Notes under the pieces: model-generated
Database searches by the model: none
Told to the model about the DNA's origin: nothing
Seen by the model: only the letters and a program-made list of their open reading frames with translations
Made by a program: the position numbers and the translations under genes
Shown here: one piece after another, positions 43,605 to 54,477 of the stretch
Layout of the letters: each line of letters begins with the position of its first letter
How positions within the stretch are numbered: the stretch's first letter is position 1
Assembly (NCBI GenBank): GCA_902553945.1
Contig: CACDMT010000004.1
Location: 1-62,595 of the forward strand
Origin: an uncultured Alphaproteobacteria bacterium
GTDB taxonomy: Bacteria > Pseudomonadota > Alphaproteobacteria > HIMB59 > GCA-002718135
Direction of reading: 5' to 3'
DNA: 62,595 nucleotides

Positions 43605-44042
43605 ATGTATATAGAAAAAGGTATTAGATTTGAATGCCAAGGTTCTGGAAATTGCTGTGTTTCACGAGGTAGTTATGGTTTTGTTTATTTAAGTAATAAA
43701 GATATTAAAAAATTGTCTATAGGACTTAAGACAACAGAACAAAACTTTATAAAAAACTATTGTCAAAAAACTGATGGTTTAATCCACTTAAAAGAATTAA
43801 AAAAAAATAATGGTAATTGTATATTTTTAAAAGATAAAAAATGTAGTGTTTATAGGTCAAGACCTATACAATGTAGAACTTGGCCTTTTTGGCCTGAAAA
43901 CATGAATACAAAAACTTGGAATAACGATATTGCTAAAAATTGTCCAGGTGTAGGGAAAGGTAAAGTAAAAACAAAGAAAGAAATTTTAAAGCAAGTAAAA
44001 ATTGATTATGAAAATGAAGTTAATATAATTAATAAAAATTAA
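43605..44042 (+). CDS. YkgJ-type cysteine-cluster protein
   Basis: The 145-residue protein has the YkgJ pattern: FECQGSGNCCVSRG near the start, CIFLKDKKCSVYRSRPIQCR in the middle and NCPGVG near the end, which together supply about eight cysteines for zinc or iron binding. The family is annotated as a zinc/iron-chelating domain; some members act in maturation of other proteins. It follows recG by five bases and is likely co-transcribed. Its end overlaps a convergent small frame by four bases. Confidence 0.88.
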   Translation: MYIEKGIRFECQGSGNCCVSRGSYGFVYLSNKDIKKLSIGLKTTEQNFIKNYCQKTDGLIHLKELKKNNGNCIFLKDKKCSVYRSRPIQCRTWPFWPENMNTKTWNNDIAKNCPGVGKGKVKTKKEILKQVKIDYENEVNIINKN

Positions 44043-44221
44043 CCATCTGACTCAAATTCCATTTCTTTGAAATGCCCGATATATTTATTAGTCTGTTTTT
44101 TTAATAATATTTTTATTGTAGTTCCTTCTAATACAACTTCGAGAATATGTTCATTTTTTCTTAAGATATCACATTGTTTTTTAATGCCGGAATTGATATT
44201 TTTTATTATTGTTTTTTGCAT
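44039..44221 (-). CDS. Possible small protein of unknown function
   Basis: The 60-residue frame MQKTIIKNINSGIKKQCDIL continues with LEVVLEGTTIKILLKKQTNK and an acidic end, a plausible helix-then-strand fold. It lies downstream of tRNA-Lys on the same strand, seven bases from its 3' end, and converges with the YkgJ gene. No ribosome site is visible, and a 76-codon frame overlaps on the other strand, but that one runs through the tRNA and is rejected. Confidence 0.45.
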   Translation of the reverse strand: MQKTIIKNINSGIKKQCDILRKNEHILEVVLEGTTIKILLKKQTNKYIGHFKEMEFESDG

Positions 44222-44227
44222 TTTTGA

Positions 44228-44303
<76 letters not shown>

Positions 44304-44314
44304 ATCGCTTTTAT

Positions 44315-44343
44315 TCTATATAGTTCAAATATTGTAAGCGCAA
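44315..44343 (-). promoter_or_regulatory. Possible promoter of tRNA-Lys
   Basis: On the minus strand TTGCGC (44343-44338) and TATAGA (44320-44315) are separated by exactly 17 bases, and the tRNA begins 11 bases after the -10. Each hexamer matches the consensus only in part, so co-transcription from coaD remains possible. Confidence 0.4.
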
Positions 44344-44351
44344 GAGATTAA

Positions 44352-44846
44352 CTAAGTGTTTTTTTTATTAAGAACATCTAATGTATTAGTTGATACAAAA
44401 TTTGAAACATCTCCTCCAAGTTTATGAACTTCTTTTACAAAATTAGAAGAGATAAACGAGTTTTTTTCTGAAGTCATTAAAAATATTGTCTCTATATCGG
44501 GGTTAAGTTGATAATTCATACCTGTCATTTGAAATTCATATTCAAAATCAGAAACGGCTCTTAATCCTCTAATTATACATGTGGCATTTTTTGATTTTGC
44601 AAAATTTGTTAATAAACCAGATAATTCAGTAACTTCAATTTTAGGATTAATATCTTTTAAATTTTTAATATCATTTTTAATTAATGATATTCTTTCTAAT
44701 GTATTGAATAAAGTATTTTTATTTAAATTATCTGTAGCTACTGCTATTACTAAATTATCAACAATTTTAAGTGATCTTTTAACTATGTCCATATGACCTG
44801 TGGTCATGGGATCAAAGGTTCCTGGATAAATACCTATTTTATTCAT
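44352..44846 (-). CDS. coaD: Phosphopantetheine adenylyltransferase
   Basis: The ATG at 44846 is chosen because it gives the standard N-terminus [19 protein letters not shown], with the T15-T-G-H18 nucleotide-binding motif; upstream codons in the frame belong to the gyrA overlap. The 164-residue enzyme makes dephospho-CoA from 4'-phosphopantetheine. The C-terminal ISSNFVKEV segment is also conserved (ISSSxVRE). The gene overlaps the end of gyrA by eight bases, the usual gyrA-coaD arrangement of alphaproteobacteria. Confidence 0.96.
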   Translation of the reverse strand: MNKIGIYPGTFDPMTTGHMDIVKRSLKIVDNLVIAVATDNLNKNTLFNTLERISLIKNDIKNLKDINPKIEVTELSGLLTNFAKSKNATCIIRGLRAVSDFEYEFQMTGMNYQLNPDIETIFLMTSEKNSFISSNFVKEVHKLGGDVSNFVSTNTLDVLNKKNT

Positions 44847-47514
44847 CCTTATCAATTTCCTGTACTCTTGAAACTGAGACAATTTTATCCATTTCAGGTA
44901 TTTTAAATATACTCACTCCTTTTGTAGACCTTCCAGCTATTCTTATTTGATTAACATTAACTCTAATGATCTGTCCTTTATCACTAACTAAAATAATTTC
45001 ATCATTTTCCTGCACTACAAAACAATCTACAACTTCTCCATTTTTAGATGAAGTTAGAATTCCTGTAATTCCTTTACCTCCTCTATTTGATATTCTGTAT
45101 TCATAAGCAGATGACCTTTTACCAAAACCTTTAGATGTTACAGTTAATAAGAATTCTTCATTTTTATTTAATTCTTCAAATCCATTTTTTAATGATGATG
45201 ATGCTTTTCTGCTTTCAGAAGAGGCTCTTAAATAATCTTGCCTAATGTTCATATCTATAAAAGAATGTTTTAATATTGATAAAGATATAATAGTATTATT
45301 TTTATCTAATTTAATTCCCCTTACTCCAGAAGAATTTAATCCTGAGAATAATCTTAATTTTTCAACAGGAAAACGAAGACATTTACCATTTGATGATGAT
45401 AAAAATATATCATCATCCTTAGTACATAATTTAACAGATATTAGTTCATCTTTTGGGTTTAATTTAATTGATAACTTTCCTGAGTCTCTTAAATCTCTTT
45501 TTCCACTTTTTGCAATATCAATAAGTTTGTTTTTCTTAACCATTCCATTTTTGGTTACAAAAATAACGTAAAAATTATCCCATTGATTTTCATTTAAAGG
45601 CATTGGTAGAAAAGTTGATATTTTTTCATCAGATTTGAAAGATATTAAATTTATTATTGGTTTACCTCTAGCTTTTAAACTTGCCTCAGGAATGTCGTGT
45701 GCTTTCAATGAATAAACTTTACCTAAGGATGAAAAAACAAGTAATTTTGTATGAGTATTAGCAAAATGAATTTCCTTAACAAAATCTTCTTCTCTAGTTG
45801 ACATGCCTGTCTTACCCTTACCGCCTCTATTTTGTGAACGATAATTCGATAAAAGAGATCTTTTAATATAACCATTATTTGAAATTGTTAAAACAATATC
45901 TTCTTGCTGAATATATTTTAATTCATCTACATGCTCATATTCTTCCTCAATAATTTCACTTCTCCTATTTGTTGAGAATTCTTTTTTGATTTCACTTAAT
46001 TCATTTTTAATAACTTCTAATAGAATTTTTCTTGAATTTAAAATTTCAAGATGATTTTTTATTTCTAAAATTAATTGCTCTAAATCTTTTTGAATGTCAT
46101 CTCTTTCTAAAGCGGTTAATTTTTGCAATCTTAACTCCAAGATTGCTCTAGCTTGACTATCAGATAAAGAAAACTTATCATTTTTTAGTTGATTCGATTG
46201 ATCATCTACTAATTTAATAAAATTAATATTATCTTTAGATAACTTCCATTTTTTAGAAATTAATTTATTTTTTGCTTCTTTAGTGTCCTTTGAATTTTTT
46301 ATTAAATCTATAATTTCATCTATGTTTGAATTTGCAACAACAAGACCAACTAACAAGTGTGCTTTGTCTCTTGCTTTATTAAGTTCAAAAAGAGTTCTTT
46401 TAGTAATAACTTCTTCTCTAAAATCAAGAAAAGAACTTAATATTTGTTTTAAATTTAATTGTTCTGGTTTTCCTTTATTCAAGGCTAACATGTTAGAGTT
46501 AAATGAAGTTTGTATTAATGTATGCTTATAAAGTTGATTAAGAATAATTTTAGAGTCAAAATCTTTTTTCAACTCTATTACAACTCTAACTCCATTTCTA
46601 TCTGACTCATCTCTTAAATCAGAAATGCCTTCTAATGTTCCATTTTTAACTATTTCAGCAATTCTTTCTAAAAGTTTTGATTTGTTAACTTGATATGGAA
46701 TTTCATGCAAAATTATTGCTTCTCTATCTTTCTTAAAATTTTCAACACTTGTTTTTGATCTTACTAAGCATGCACCTTTACCAGTATCAAATGCTTCATT
46801 GATACCATTTCTACCAATTATTTGTCCTCCTGTCGGAAAATCTGGACCTAAAATGAATTTTTGTAATTCTGTTATACTGCATTCAGGATTATCTATTAAA
46901 AACAATGTTGCATCAATTACTTCTCCTAAATTATGAGGTGCTATATTAGTTGCCATTCCTACTGCAATACCTGATGAGCCGTTAACTAATAAATTAGGAA
47001 ACTGCGATGGTAAAACAGATGGTTCTTTTGTAGTATCATCATAGTTAGGTTGAAAAGATATTGTTTCTTTATCCAAGTCAGCAACTAATCTCTCTGATAC
47101 TTTTGAAAGACGTGCTTCAGTGTATCTCATAGCTGCTGGTGGATCGCCATCTAATGATCCAAAATTTCCCTGACCATCTATTAATTCCAATCTCATAGAA
47201 AAATTTTGAGCCATCCTAACCATTGAATTATAAATAGCTGAGTCTCCATGTGGATGATATTTACCCATAACATCGCCTACAATTCTAGCGGATTTTTTGT
47301 ATGGTTTATTATGAGTATATCCTGACTCACTCATTGAGTATAAAATTCTTCTGTGTACAGGTTTTAGTCCATCTCTTACATCTGGAAGTGCTCTGCTTAC
47401 AATAACTGACATAGCATAATCCAAATAGGATTTTTTCATTTCCTCCTCTAATGATATGTTAGAGGTATTTTGCGGACCCTCTGGATTACTTGATATATTT
47501 TTATCTTCTGACAC
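44839..47514 (-). CDS. gyrA: DNA gyrase subunit A
   Basis: The 891-residue subunit cuts and rejoins DNA with catalytic Y131 ([10 protein letters not shown]). The quinolone-pocket segment reads [10 protein letters not shown]: Ser92 aligns with E. coli Ser83, and Asn96 with E. coli Asp87. The C-terminal pinwheel starts near 540 and includes the GyrA box NRGGKGKTG, which gives supercoiling rather than ParC-type activity. It lies downstream of ssb on the same strand with a 139-base AT-rich gap and overlaps coaD. The N-terminal 20 residues are an unconserved Ser/Asn-rich extension. Confidence 0.97.
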   Translation of the reverse strand: MSEDKNISSNPEGPQNTSNISLEEEMKKSYLDYAMSVIVSRALPDVRDGLKPVHRRILYSMSESGYTHNKPYKKSARIVGDVMGKYHPHGDSAIYNSMVRMAQNFSMRLELIDGQGNFGSLDGDPPAAMRYTEARLSKVSERLVADLDKETISFQPNYDDTTKEPSVLPSQFPNLLVNGSSGIAVGMATNIAPHNLGEVIDATLFLIDNPECSITELQKFILGPDFPTGGQIIGRNGINEAFDTGKGACLVRSKTSVENFKKDREAIILHEIPYQVNKSKLLERIAEIVKNGTLEGISDLRDESDRNGVRVVIELKKDFDSKIILNQLYKHTLIQTSFNSNMLALNKGKPEQLNLKQILSSFLDFREEVITKRTLFELNKARDKAHLLVGLVVANSNIDEIIDLIKNSKDTKEAKNKLISKKWKLSKDNINFIKLVDDQSNQLKNDKFSLSDSQARAILELRLQKLTALERDDIQKDLEQLILEIKNHLEILNSRKILLEVIKNELSEIKKEFSTNRRSEIIEEEYEHVDELKYIQQEDIVLTISNNGYIKRSLLSNYRSQNRGGKGKTGMSTREEDFVKEIHFANTHTKLLVFSSLGKVYSLKAHDIPEASLKARGKPIINLISFKSDEKISTFLPMPLNENQWDNFYVIFVTKNGMVKKNKLIDIAKSGKRDLRDSGKLSIKLNPKDELISVKLCTKDDDIFLSSSNGKCLRFPVEKLRLFSGLNSSGVRGIKLDKNNTIISLSILKHSFIDMNIRQDYLRASSESRKASSSLKNGFEELNKNEEFLLTVTSKGFGKRSSAYEYRISNRGGKGITGILTSSKNGEVVDCFVVQENDEIILVSDKGQIIRVNVNQIRIAGRSTKGVSIFKIPEMDKIVSVSRVQEIDKDE

Positions 47515-47653
47515 TTAAAAACTCAATTTTTTCTTGAAAAATATAGATTTTTTATATCAAAAATAAATTTTTAAACAATTATTAAAATCTTAAAATTTTT
47601 TTAAAAATTTCTATATAAATCAATAAATTATAACGTTTTTTTAATGTTAATTT

Positions 47654-48127
47654 TTAAAAAGGAATATCCTCATCCAAATCTGGAGAATCAGAAGTTTCCG
47701 TTGAGAAAGAATTATCATCAACTGTATTTGATTTTTCAATGTTTTCATCATTATTATTAGAAATTTGATTAGTATTTCTATTATCTAATAAAGTTAAATT
47801 ACAATTGTAACCTTGTAAAATTACTTCTGTAGAATATCTATCATTTCCATCTTTATCTTGCCATTTACGAGTTTGTAGTTCACCTTCAACATATATTTTA
47901 GAACCTTTTTTTACATATTTTTCTACAATATCAACAAGTCCATCTCCAAATATAACAATGTTATGCCAAGATGTTTTTTCCTTTTGCTCTTGAGTACTTT
48001 TATCTTTCCATCTTTTTGAAGTAGCAATTGAAAATGTAGCCATCTTTGAGCCAGATTGCATTGATCTAATTTCAGGATCTCTACCTAGATTACCCAGTAA
48101 AATTACTTTATTAACACTACCAACCAT
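47654..48127 (-). CDS. ssb: Single-stranded DNA-binding protein
   Basis: The 157-residue protein has an OB-fold (about 1-110) starting [20 protein letters not shown], with WKDK and [21 protein letters not shown] flexible Asn/Asp-rich linker ends in the acidic tip DEDIPF that recruits repair and replication partners. It is divergent from uvrA with 55 bases between starts, the common alphaproteobacterial pairing, and lies upstream of gyrA. Confidence 0.97.
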   Translation of the reverse strand: MVGSVNKVILLGNLGRDPEIRSMQSGSKMATFSIATSKRWKDKSTQEQKEKTSWHNIVIFGDGLVDIVEKYVKKGSKIYVEGELQTRKWQDKDGNDRYSTEVILQGYNCNLTLLDNRNTNQISNNNDENIEKSNTVDDNSFSTETSDSPDLDEDIPF

Positions 48128-48182
48128 ATTTTTTATATATATATCTTATAACATAATAGAAATTTAAACTAACATTAAATTA

Positions 48183-50987
48183 ATGAATCTAAATAAAATT
48201 GTTATAAAAGGTGCAAGAGAACACAATCTTAAAAATATAAATCTAGAAATTCCAAAAAATAATCTTGTTGTTATAACTGGTGTAAGTGGTTCAGGTAAAT
48301 CAACCTTAGCATTTGATACAATTTATTCTGAAGGGCAAAGAAAATATGTGGAAAGCTTATCAGCATATGCAAGACAGTTTCTTCAAATGATGAATAAACC
48401 AGATGTAGATAGTATAGATGGATTATCACCTGCCATTTCAATAGAGCAAAAAACTACTCAAAAAAATCCAAGAAGTACTGTTGGAACTGTAACTGAAATT
48501 TATGATTACTTAAGAGTGCTTTATGCTAGAGTTGGCGTACCTTATTCTCCAACAACAGGCAAGCCAATTAAATCACAATCAGTAAGTGAAATGACTGATC
48601 TCATTATTAAAAATAATATTGATAAGAGAATTTATATTTTATCTCCAATAGTTAGAGATAGGAAAGGTGAATATAGAAAAGAAATCGAAGATTTAAAAAA
48701 AAGAGGTTATCAACGTCTTAAAGTAGATAATGTTGTCTATGATATTGAAGAAGTGCCTACACTTAAAAAAAATTTTAAGCACAATATTGATGTTGTGATT
48801 GATCGACTTGTTGTAAAAAAAAATATTCAACAAAGATTAAGTGAAAGTATAGAGGTAGCATTAACGCTATCAGATGGTTTGTTATATTTAGAAAATCTAG
48901 ATACAAAAAAAATATCCATATTTTCATCAAAATTTGCATGTCCTGTATCTGGTTTTAGTATTGAAGAAATTGAACCTAGATTATTTAGTTTTAATGCTCC
49001 ACAAGGTGCTTGTTCTGAATGTGATGGACTTGGAGTTGAAAAATATTTTGATGAATACAAGATTGTACCTGATGAAACTAGGTCAATTGCTGATGGAGCT
49101 ATTAAACCATGGGAAACAAAAGTATTCGGTTATCAAAAAAAATATTTTGTTGAAACAATAGATAAAATTTTAAAACAATTTAAAGTAAAAAAAAATGTTC
49201 CTTGGAGAGAAATTCCAAAAAAAGTAAAAAATATTATTCTTCATGGAGATGAGAATAGTGAGCTAAATTTTTTATATGATTTTGAAGGAATAATAAACTT
49301 TATTGATCGAAAATATGAAGAAACTGAAAGATGGTGGCTTCAATATGAATTAGAAAAATATTTATCTGAAAGAGACTGTGAAGTTTGTAATGGTTACCGT
49401 CTTAATGAAAAAGCTTTAGCCATAAGAATCGATGAAAATCATATTGGTAATATTACTAAAAAATCAATAAGCGAGTGTTTAAACTGGTTTTCAACACTTG
49501 AGAGTAAACTTGATAAAAATAATAAAAAAATTGCTGAAGGTGTAATAAAAGAAATTAAAGATCGTTTATTATTTTTAAATAAAGTAGGTTTAGATTATTT
49601 ATCATTAGCAAGAGCTAGCAAAACTTTATCTGGAGGGGAAAGTCAAAGAATTAGATTGGCAAGTCAAATTGGGTCTGGCTTAACAGGAGTTTTGTATGTT
49701 TTGGATGAACCATCTATTGGATTACATCAAAAGGATAATCAACAACTGATTGAAACTTTATTTAGATTAAGAGATTTGGGAAATACAGTAATTGTTGTTG
49801 AACATGATGAGGATGCAATTAGACAATCTGATCATATAATTGATATAGGTGTTAAGGCTGGCGTAAATGGAGGTCACATAATTGCAGAGGGAAATCTTAA
49901 AAAAATATTAAAAAATAATAAAAGTTTGACAGCAAAATATTTGAATAAATCCCTAGAAATAGAGATTCCAAAACATAGAAGAAAATTTAATAAAAATAAA
50001 ATTTTTAAAATTAATAAAATAAAAACAAATAATTTAGATAATCTTAATGTCACTTTACCTTTAGGAAATTTTATAACTGTCACAGGTGTATCCGGAAGCG
50101 GTAAATCTTCGTTAATCATTGATACATTGTATCAAAGGTTAGATGAGTATTTCAATAAATCTTTAAATAAAGATGAAAGTCGTTTTAACTTTAAAGGTAT
50201 TAATCATATCGATAAAGTCATTGATATAAATCAATCTCCTATTGGAAGAACTCCAAGATCAAATCCGGCAACATATACAGGATGCTTTACTCCTATTAGA
50301 GATTGGTTTGCAAATTTAAATGAGTCAAGTGCTAGAGGTTATAAACCAGGTCGTTTTTCATTTAATGTTAAAGGTGGGAGATGTGAGTCGTGCGAAGGTG
50401 ATGGAGTGAAAAAAATAGAAATGCATTTTTTAGCCGATGTTTACGTAGAGTGTGATATCTGTAAAGGCAAGAGGTATAATAGAGAAACTTTAGAAGTAAA
50501 ATATAAAGATAAATCTATTTCTGATGTTTTAGAAATGACTGTTGAGGAAGGTTATAAATTTTTTGATAAAATTCCTTCAATAAAGCAAAAATTACAAACT
50601 CTAATGGATGTTGGATTAGATTATATAAAAATAGGTCAATCAGCTACTACTTTGTCAGGTGGTGAAGCACAGAGAATAAAATTATCTAAAGAATTATCAA
50701 AAAGATCAACAGGAAAAACACTATATATTCTTGATGAACCTACAACTGGTCTTCATTTTGATGATGTTAAAAAATTACTTAAAATTCTTCATACGCTTGT
50801 TGATGAAGGAAATACTGTAATCGTTATTGAGCACAATCTTGATGTTATTAAAACAGCTGATCATATAATTGATCTTGGTCCACTAGGAGGCATAAATGGA
50901 GGTAAAATTGTTGGAACTGGAACTCCCGAAGATATTGCAAATAATAAAAAAAGCTATACAGGTGAGTTTTTAAAGAAAATTTTATAA
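48183..50987 (+). CDS. uvrA: Excinuclease ABC subunit A
   Basis: The 934-residue DNA-damage sensor is a double ABC ATPase. Walker A motifs are GVSGSGKST near residue 33 and GVSGSGKSS near residue 640; signature motifs are LSGGESQRI and LSGGEAQRI. Zinc modules appear as CPVSGFS...CSECDGLG, CEVCNGYRL and CESCEGDG...CDICKGKR. The first replaces one CxxC Cys with Ser, which is common in alphaproteobacterial UvrA. With mfd in the same window, both partners of transcription-coupled repair are present. Confidence 0.98.
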   Translation: MNLNKIVIKGAREHNLKNINLEIPKNNLVVITGVSGSGKSTLAFDTIYSEGQRKYVESLSAYARQFLQMMNKPDVDSIDGLSPAISIEQKTTQKNPRSTVGTVTEIYDYLRVLYARVGVPYSPTTGKPIKSQSVSEMTDLIIKNNIDKRIYILSPIVRDRKGEYRKEIEDLKKRGYQRLKVDNVVYDIEEVPTLKKNFKHNIDVVIDRLVVKKNIQQRLSESIEVALTLSDGLLYLENLDTKKISIFSSKFACPVSGFSIEEIEPRLFSFNAPQGACSECDGLGVEKYFDEYKIVPDETRSIADGAIKPWETKVFGYQKKYFVETIDKILKQFKVKKNVPWREIPKKVKNIILHGDENSELNFLYDFEGIINFIDRKYEETERWWLQYELEKYLSERDCEVCNGYRLNEKALAIRIDENHIGNITKKSISECLNWFSTLESKLDKNNKKIAEGVIKEIKDRLLFLNKVGLDYLSLARASKTLSGGESQRIRLASQIGSGLTGVLYVLDEPSIGLHQKDNQQLIETLFRLRDLGNTVIVVEHDEDAIRQSDHIIDIGVKAGVNGGHIIAEGNLKKILKNNKSLTAKYLNKSLEIEIPKHRRKFNKNKIFKINKIKTNNLDNLNVTLPLGNFITVTGVSGSGKSSLIIDTLYQRLDEYFNKSLNKDESRFNFKGINHIDKVIDINQSPIGRTPRSNPATYTGCFTPIRDWFANLNESSARGYKPGRFSFNVKGGRCESCEGDGVKKIEMHFLADVYVECDICKGKRYNRETLEVKYKDKSISDVLEMTVEEGYKFFDKIPSIKQKLQTLMDVGLDYIKIGQSATTLSGGEAQRIKLSKELSKRSTGKTLYILDEPTTGLHFDDVKKLLKILHTLVDEGNTVIVIEHNLDVIKTADHIIDLGPLGGINGGKIVGTGTPEDIANNKKSYTGEFLKKIL

Positions 50988-51002
50988 ATCGAAGGAAATA
51001 AA

Positions 51003-51599
51003 ATGATAAATCTAGAGTTACCAGATCTACCCTACAGTAAAGATGCTCTAATGCCGTATATGTCGGCAGAAACTTTAGAGTTGCATCATGATAAGCATCA
51101 TATGGCTTATATTACTAATGGAAATAAGTTTATTAAAGAACAAAACATATCAGATGATAATGTTAATGATATAGTAATCAACTCTTATCAAAAAAATGCT
51201 CCAGTATTCAACAATGTGGCACAACATATAAATCATGTTCATTTTTGGGAAGTAATGAAAAATAACCCAGATGGAAAAATTCCATCTGAACTCGAAAATA
51301 AAATAGTTTCAGATATTGGTTCAGTTGAAAAAATGAAAGAAGATTTTATAAACGCAGGTATTGGTCAATTTGGATCAGGTTGGTGTTGGTTAGTTTTAAA
51401 TAATGGAAAATTAGAAATTACTAAAACACCAAATGGAGAAAACCCAATTGTTCATGGTCACACTCCTCTACTTGGATGTGATGTTTGGGAACACTCATAC
51501 TATGTTGACTATAGAAACAGAAGACCTGATTATTTAAAAGCTTTTATTGATAATTTAGTTAATTGGGAAAAAGTTACAGAAAATTTAAACAACGCTTAG
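51003..51599 (+). CDS. sodB: Superoxide dismutase, Fe/Mn family (Fe type likely)
   Basis: The 198-residue enzyme has the metal ligands H28, H78, D160 and H164 (D-V-W-E-H). The QFGSGWCWLV segment and HINHVHFWE fit the iron-type branch, but metal choice is not certain from sequence. A GAAGGA ribosome site precedes the ATG, and it begins 15 bases after uvrA, probably in one transcript. It converges on secF with a four-base overlap. No signal peptide: cytoplasmic. Confidence 0.96.
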   Translation: MINLELPDLPYSKDALMPYMSAETLELHHDKHHMAYITNGNKFIKEQNISDDNVNDIVINSYQKNAPVFNNVAQHINHVHFWEVMKNNPDGKIPSELENKIVSDIGSVEKMKEDFINAGIGQFGSGWCWLVLNNGKLEITKTPNGENPIVHGHTPLLGCDVWEHSYYVDYRNRRPDYLKAFIDNLVNWEKVTENLNNA

Positions 51600-52495
51600 T
51601 CATCTTCATCTTGCGGTCTAAACTTAAAAATTAATAAAGTTGGGACCGCAATAAAAACAGATGAGTAAGTTCCAATTATTACACCAATAATCATTGTTAA
51701 AGCGAAAGGCCTAATAACCTCTCCTCCAAATATAAATAATGATACTAGTGCAAGAAGAGTTGTTAAACTTGTCATTATGGTTCTGGATAAAGTATTATTA
51801 ACTGATAAGTTAAATAGATCTACTAACTCTAACTTTTTATATTTTCTCAAATTTTCACGAACCCTATCAAATATTACAACTGTATCATTAATAGAATAAC
51901 CTGCAATTGTAAGAATTGCAGCTATTGTTGCGAGAGAAAATTCTACATTTAAAATAGATAGTAAACCTAGAGTAAATAATACATCATGAGTTAAGGCAAC
52001 AACTGCTCCGAAACCAAATTGCCATTCAAAACGCAACCAAATATAAATTAAAATAGCAATTAATGCAAAAGAGACGGCTTGAAACCCTCTAAACAATAAC
52101 TCAGAACTAATTGTAGGGCCAACAAATTCAGACCTTCTAAACTCAATAACTTTATCTTGTATTAAATTTTTTACAGAATTAACTGTTTCGATACTTTCTT
52201 GATTACTTTTATTTTGAAGTCTGATTAAAATAATATTTTCATCACCAAATTCTTGTAAAGATACATCATTATAGGAAGAGGATAAAATTTCCCTTAATTC
52301 TCCAATTGAAGTACTTTTTGTACTTACCTCAATTAATGTGCCTCCTTTAAAATCAATCCCTAGATTTAAACCTTTTATACTTAATAATGTAATTGAAATT
52401 AATATAGCTAAAATAGAAAAAATTAAAAAATTTCTTCTTAACCCTAAAAAATTAATATTAGGCTCAACAGGAATAATTTTATTTAAACCAAACAT
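51596..52495 (-). CDS. secF: Protein translocase subunit SecF
   Basis: The 299-residue membrane protein has six spans with the N-terminal block GLNLGIDFKGGTLIEV, the periplasmic P4 domain (about 55-130), and the FDRVRENLRKYKK loop after span 4. With SecD it pulls exported proteins across the membrane using the proton gradient. It begins at the last base of secD's stop and is the end of the yajC-secD-secF operon. Confidence 0.96.
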   Translation of the reverse strand: MFGLNKIIPVEPNINFLGLRRNFLIFSILAILISITLLSIKGLNLGIDFKGGTLIEVSTKSTSIGELREILSSSYNDVSLQEFGDENIILIRLQNKSNQESIETVNSVKNLIQDKVIEFRRSEFVGPTISSELLFRGFQAVSFALIAILIYIWLRFEWQFGFGAVVALTHDVLFTLGLLSILNVEFSLATIAAILTIAGYSINDTVVIFDRVRENLRKYKKLELVDLFNLSVNNTLSRTIMTSLTTLLALVSLFIFGGEVIRPFALTMIIGVIIGTYSSVFIAVPTLLIFKFRPQDEDD

Positions 52496-54045
52496 TATAG
52501 TTTTAATTCCTTTTTATTTGTAAATGTTAAGTACATATATACTAAAAAATTTGTAAGCATTAAAGCAGTGAACATAGATGCTATTACTCCTAAAGATAAT
52601 GTAATGGAAAAACCTCTTATTGGGCCAGAGCCAAAAGCAAATAATAAAACAGCAGCAATCAATGTGGTAATATTAGCATCAAGTATAGTTGACATAGCTC
52701 TGTCAAAACCATTTTTTACTATCTGAAAAACTTTTGTTTGCTTTAAACTCTCTTCTTTAATTCTTTCAAAAATCAGAACATTTGCATCAACCGCCATACC
52801 AATTGTTAATACAATTCCGGCTATACCAGGCAATGTTAATGTTGCACCAATTGTCCCTAATAATGAAATAATAATAAATAAATTTACTATTAATGAAACG
52901 TTGGCAAGAGCACCAAAAACTCCGTATATGAGTATCATAAATATACATACCAAAACCATACCAATAATAGCAGCTATTTGACCAGCAGCTATAGAGTCAG
53001 CTCCCAAACCAGCACCGACAGATCTTTCTTCAACTATTTCTAAAGGGGCAGGTAATGCTCCAGCTCTAAGCAGAACCGCTAAATCAGCAGCTTCTTGTGC
53101 ATTAAAATTACCTGTTATTATGCCTGATCCACCCGTAATTGCACTATTTATTCTTGGAGCAGTAATTACCACACCGTCAAGTAAAACTGCTAAACGTTTT
53201 CCTATATTGTTAGATGTAATTTTTCCAAACTTTTGAGCACCCTCAGTATCAAATCGAAAAGATACAGCGTGTCCTTCAGTTTGATCAAATGAACCTTTAG
53301 CATCAATTAAATTTTCACCTCCAACAAGAACTCTTTTATCTAATAAATATTTTATATTTTCATCGTAAATATCTGAAACTATCATCTTCCCAAAAGGTTC
53401 AATGTTTGCACTTATTGCTGTTGTATTTTCATCATCTACTAAATGAAATGTTAATTTTGCAGTTTTACCAAGCAAATCTTTTATTCTTTCAGGATCTTTT
53501 ACTCCAGGTAATTGTAATAATATTCTTTTTTTTCCTGATCTTTGAATAAGTGGTTCTTTTGTACCAGATTCATCAATTCTCTTTCTTACAATTTCAAGAG
53601 ATTGTTTTATTGCTGAGTCTTGAATGGATTTTTTATATGTATCATCTAATGTTATTTTCAGTACATTATCATTCACCTGTAAAGAAACACCTCTATAAAG
53701 TTGAAAAAAACTATTTTTAATATCATTAATGTTTTTATTATTTTCAAATGTAATTAATACTTCATTATTATTTGTAATAACTTTATTAATTTTAGTTGAA
53801 CTTTCTCTTGAGATTAATCTAATGCTATCACTAAAGTTTTCAAGCTCTTCTTTGTATAGTACATCAAGTTGAACTTCTAATAATAAATATGAACCACCTT
53901 GTAAATCTAAACCAAGATTGATTTTATTTTTTAAAAACCAATTTTCAGAATTATCATTATAAATAATTGATGGTATAGAAAATATTATACCTAATAATAC
54001 AAGTGAAATTACCGTAAATGATTTCCAAATTGGATAATTCTTCAT
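52495..54045 (-). CDS. secD: Protein translocase subunit SecD
   Basis: The 516-residue partner of SecF has GLDLQGGSYLLLEVQLDVLY at about 45-64, a large periplasmic P1 domain (60-330), and six spans with the motifs AVDANVLIFERIKEE and GFDRAMSTILDANITTLIAA. Length is shorter than E. coli SecD (615), as in other alphaproteobacteria. It lies eight bases after yajC and abuts secF. Confidence 0.96.
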   Translation of the reverse strand: MKNYPIWKSFTVISLVLLGIIFSIPSIIYNDNSENWFLKNKINLGLDLQGGSYLLLEVQLDVLYKEELENFSDSIRLISRESSTKINKVITNNNEVLITFENNKNINDIKNSFFQLYRGVSLQVNDNVLKITLDDTYKKSIQDSAIKQSLEIVRKRIDESGTKEPLIQRSGKKRILLQLPGVKDPERIKDLLGKTAKLTFHLVDDENTTAISANIEPFGKMIVSDIYDENIKYLLDKRVLVGGENLIDAKGSFDQTEGHAVSFRFDTEGAQKFGKITSNNIGKRLAVLLDGVVITAPRINSAITGGSGIITGNFNAQEAADLAVLLRAGALPAPLEIVEERSVGAGLGADSIAAGQIAAIIGMVLVCIFMILIYGVFGALANVSLIVNLFIIISLLGTIGATLTLPGIAGIVLTIGMAVDANVLIFERIKEESLKQTKVFQIVKNGFDRAMSTILDANITTLIAAVLLFAFGSGPIRGFSITLSLGVIASMFTALMLTNFLVYMYLTFTNKKELKL

Positions 54046-54053
54046 TTATTAAA

Positions 54054-54401
54054 TTATTTATTTTTTTTTGAAAAAATTCCAGAAAAACTTGATTTATTTT
54101 CTTTGTCTTTTTTAGGAGGATCTTTTTTTTGAGCTTCTGGAATAGAATATAAATCAGCTACCATTCCTGGTGCAATTTTAATTTCAACATTATTTGCTAT
54201 TTCAAGAATTAATTCTCTATTATCTGCAACTTTGTTTATAGTTCCTATAATGCCGCCAGATGTTATAATCTTATCACCACGTTTAAGATTAGATAACATT
54301 TCTTTATGTTGTTTAACTTTTCTTTGTTGTGGTCTAATTAAAAGAAAATAAAAAACTGCGAATATTAGTATTAGTGGTAAAAAAGTCCCAAAAGCTTCCA
54401 T
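54054..54401 (-). CDS. yajC: Preprotein translocase subunit YajC
   Basis: The 115-residue protein has one N-terminal span (LPLILIFAVFYFLLIRPQQR) and the cytosolic motif LKRGDKIITSGGIIGTINKV, both typical of YajC. A Lys-rich tail extends it slightly. It is the first gene of yajC-secD-secF; the DUF815 ATPase gene is divergent upstream with 76 bases between, a common alphaproteobacterial neighbourhood. Confidence 0.95.
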   Translation of the reverse strand: MEAFGTFLPLILIFAVFYFLLIRPQQRKVKQHKEMLSNLKRGDKIITSGGIIGTINKVADNRELILEIANNVEIKIAPGMVADLYSIPEAQKKDPPKKDKENKSSFSGIFSKKNK

Positions 54402-54477
54402 AATATATACCTATGATGAATTAATTTGTGAGTTCTATTATACTGTGTAATAAGAAAAATCAATTAAACTATTTATT

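Noticed and set aside
47515..47653. Gap between gyrA and ssb searched for a small RNA
   Set aside because: It is almost pure A and T with no stable stem, no RNA family signature and no convincing promoter.
48927..49023. UvrA first zinc module with CPVS instead of CPxC
   Set aside because: I recall this Ser in many alphaproteobacterial UvrA proteins, so it is a lineage feature, not a defect.
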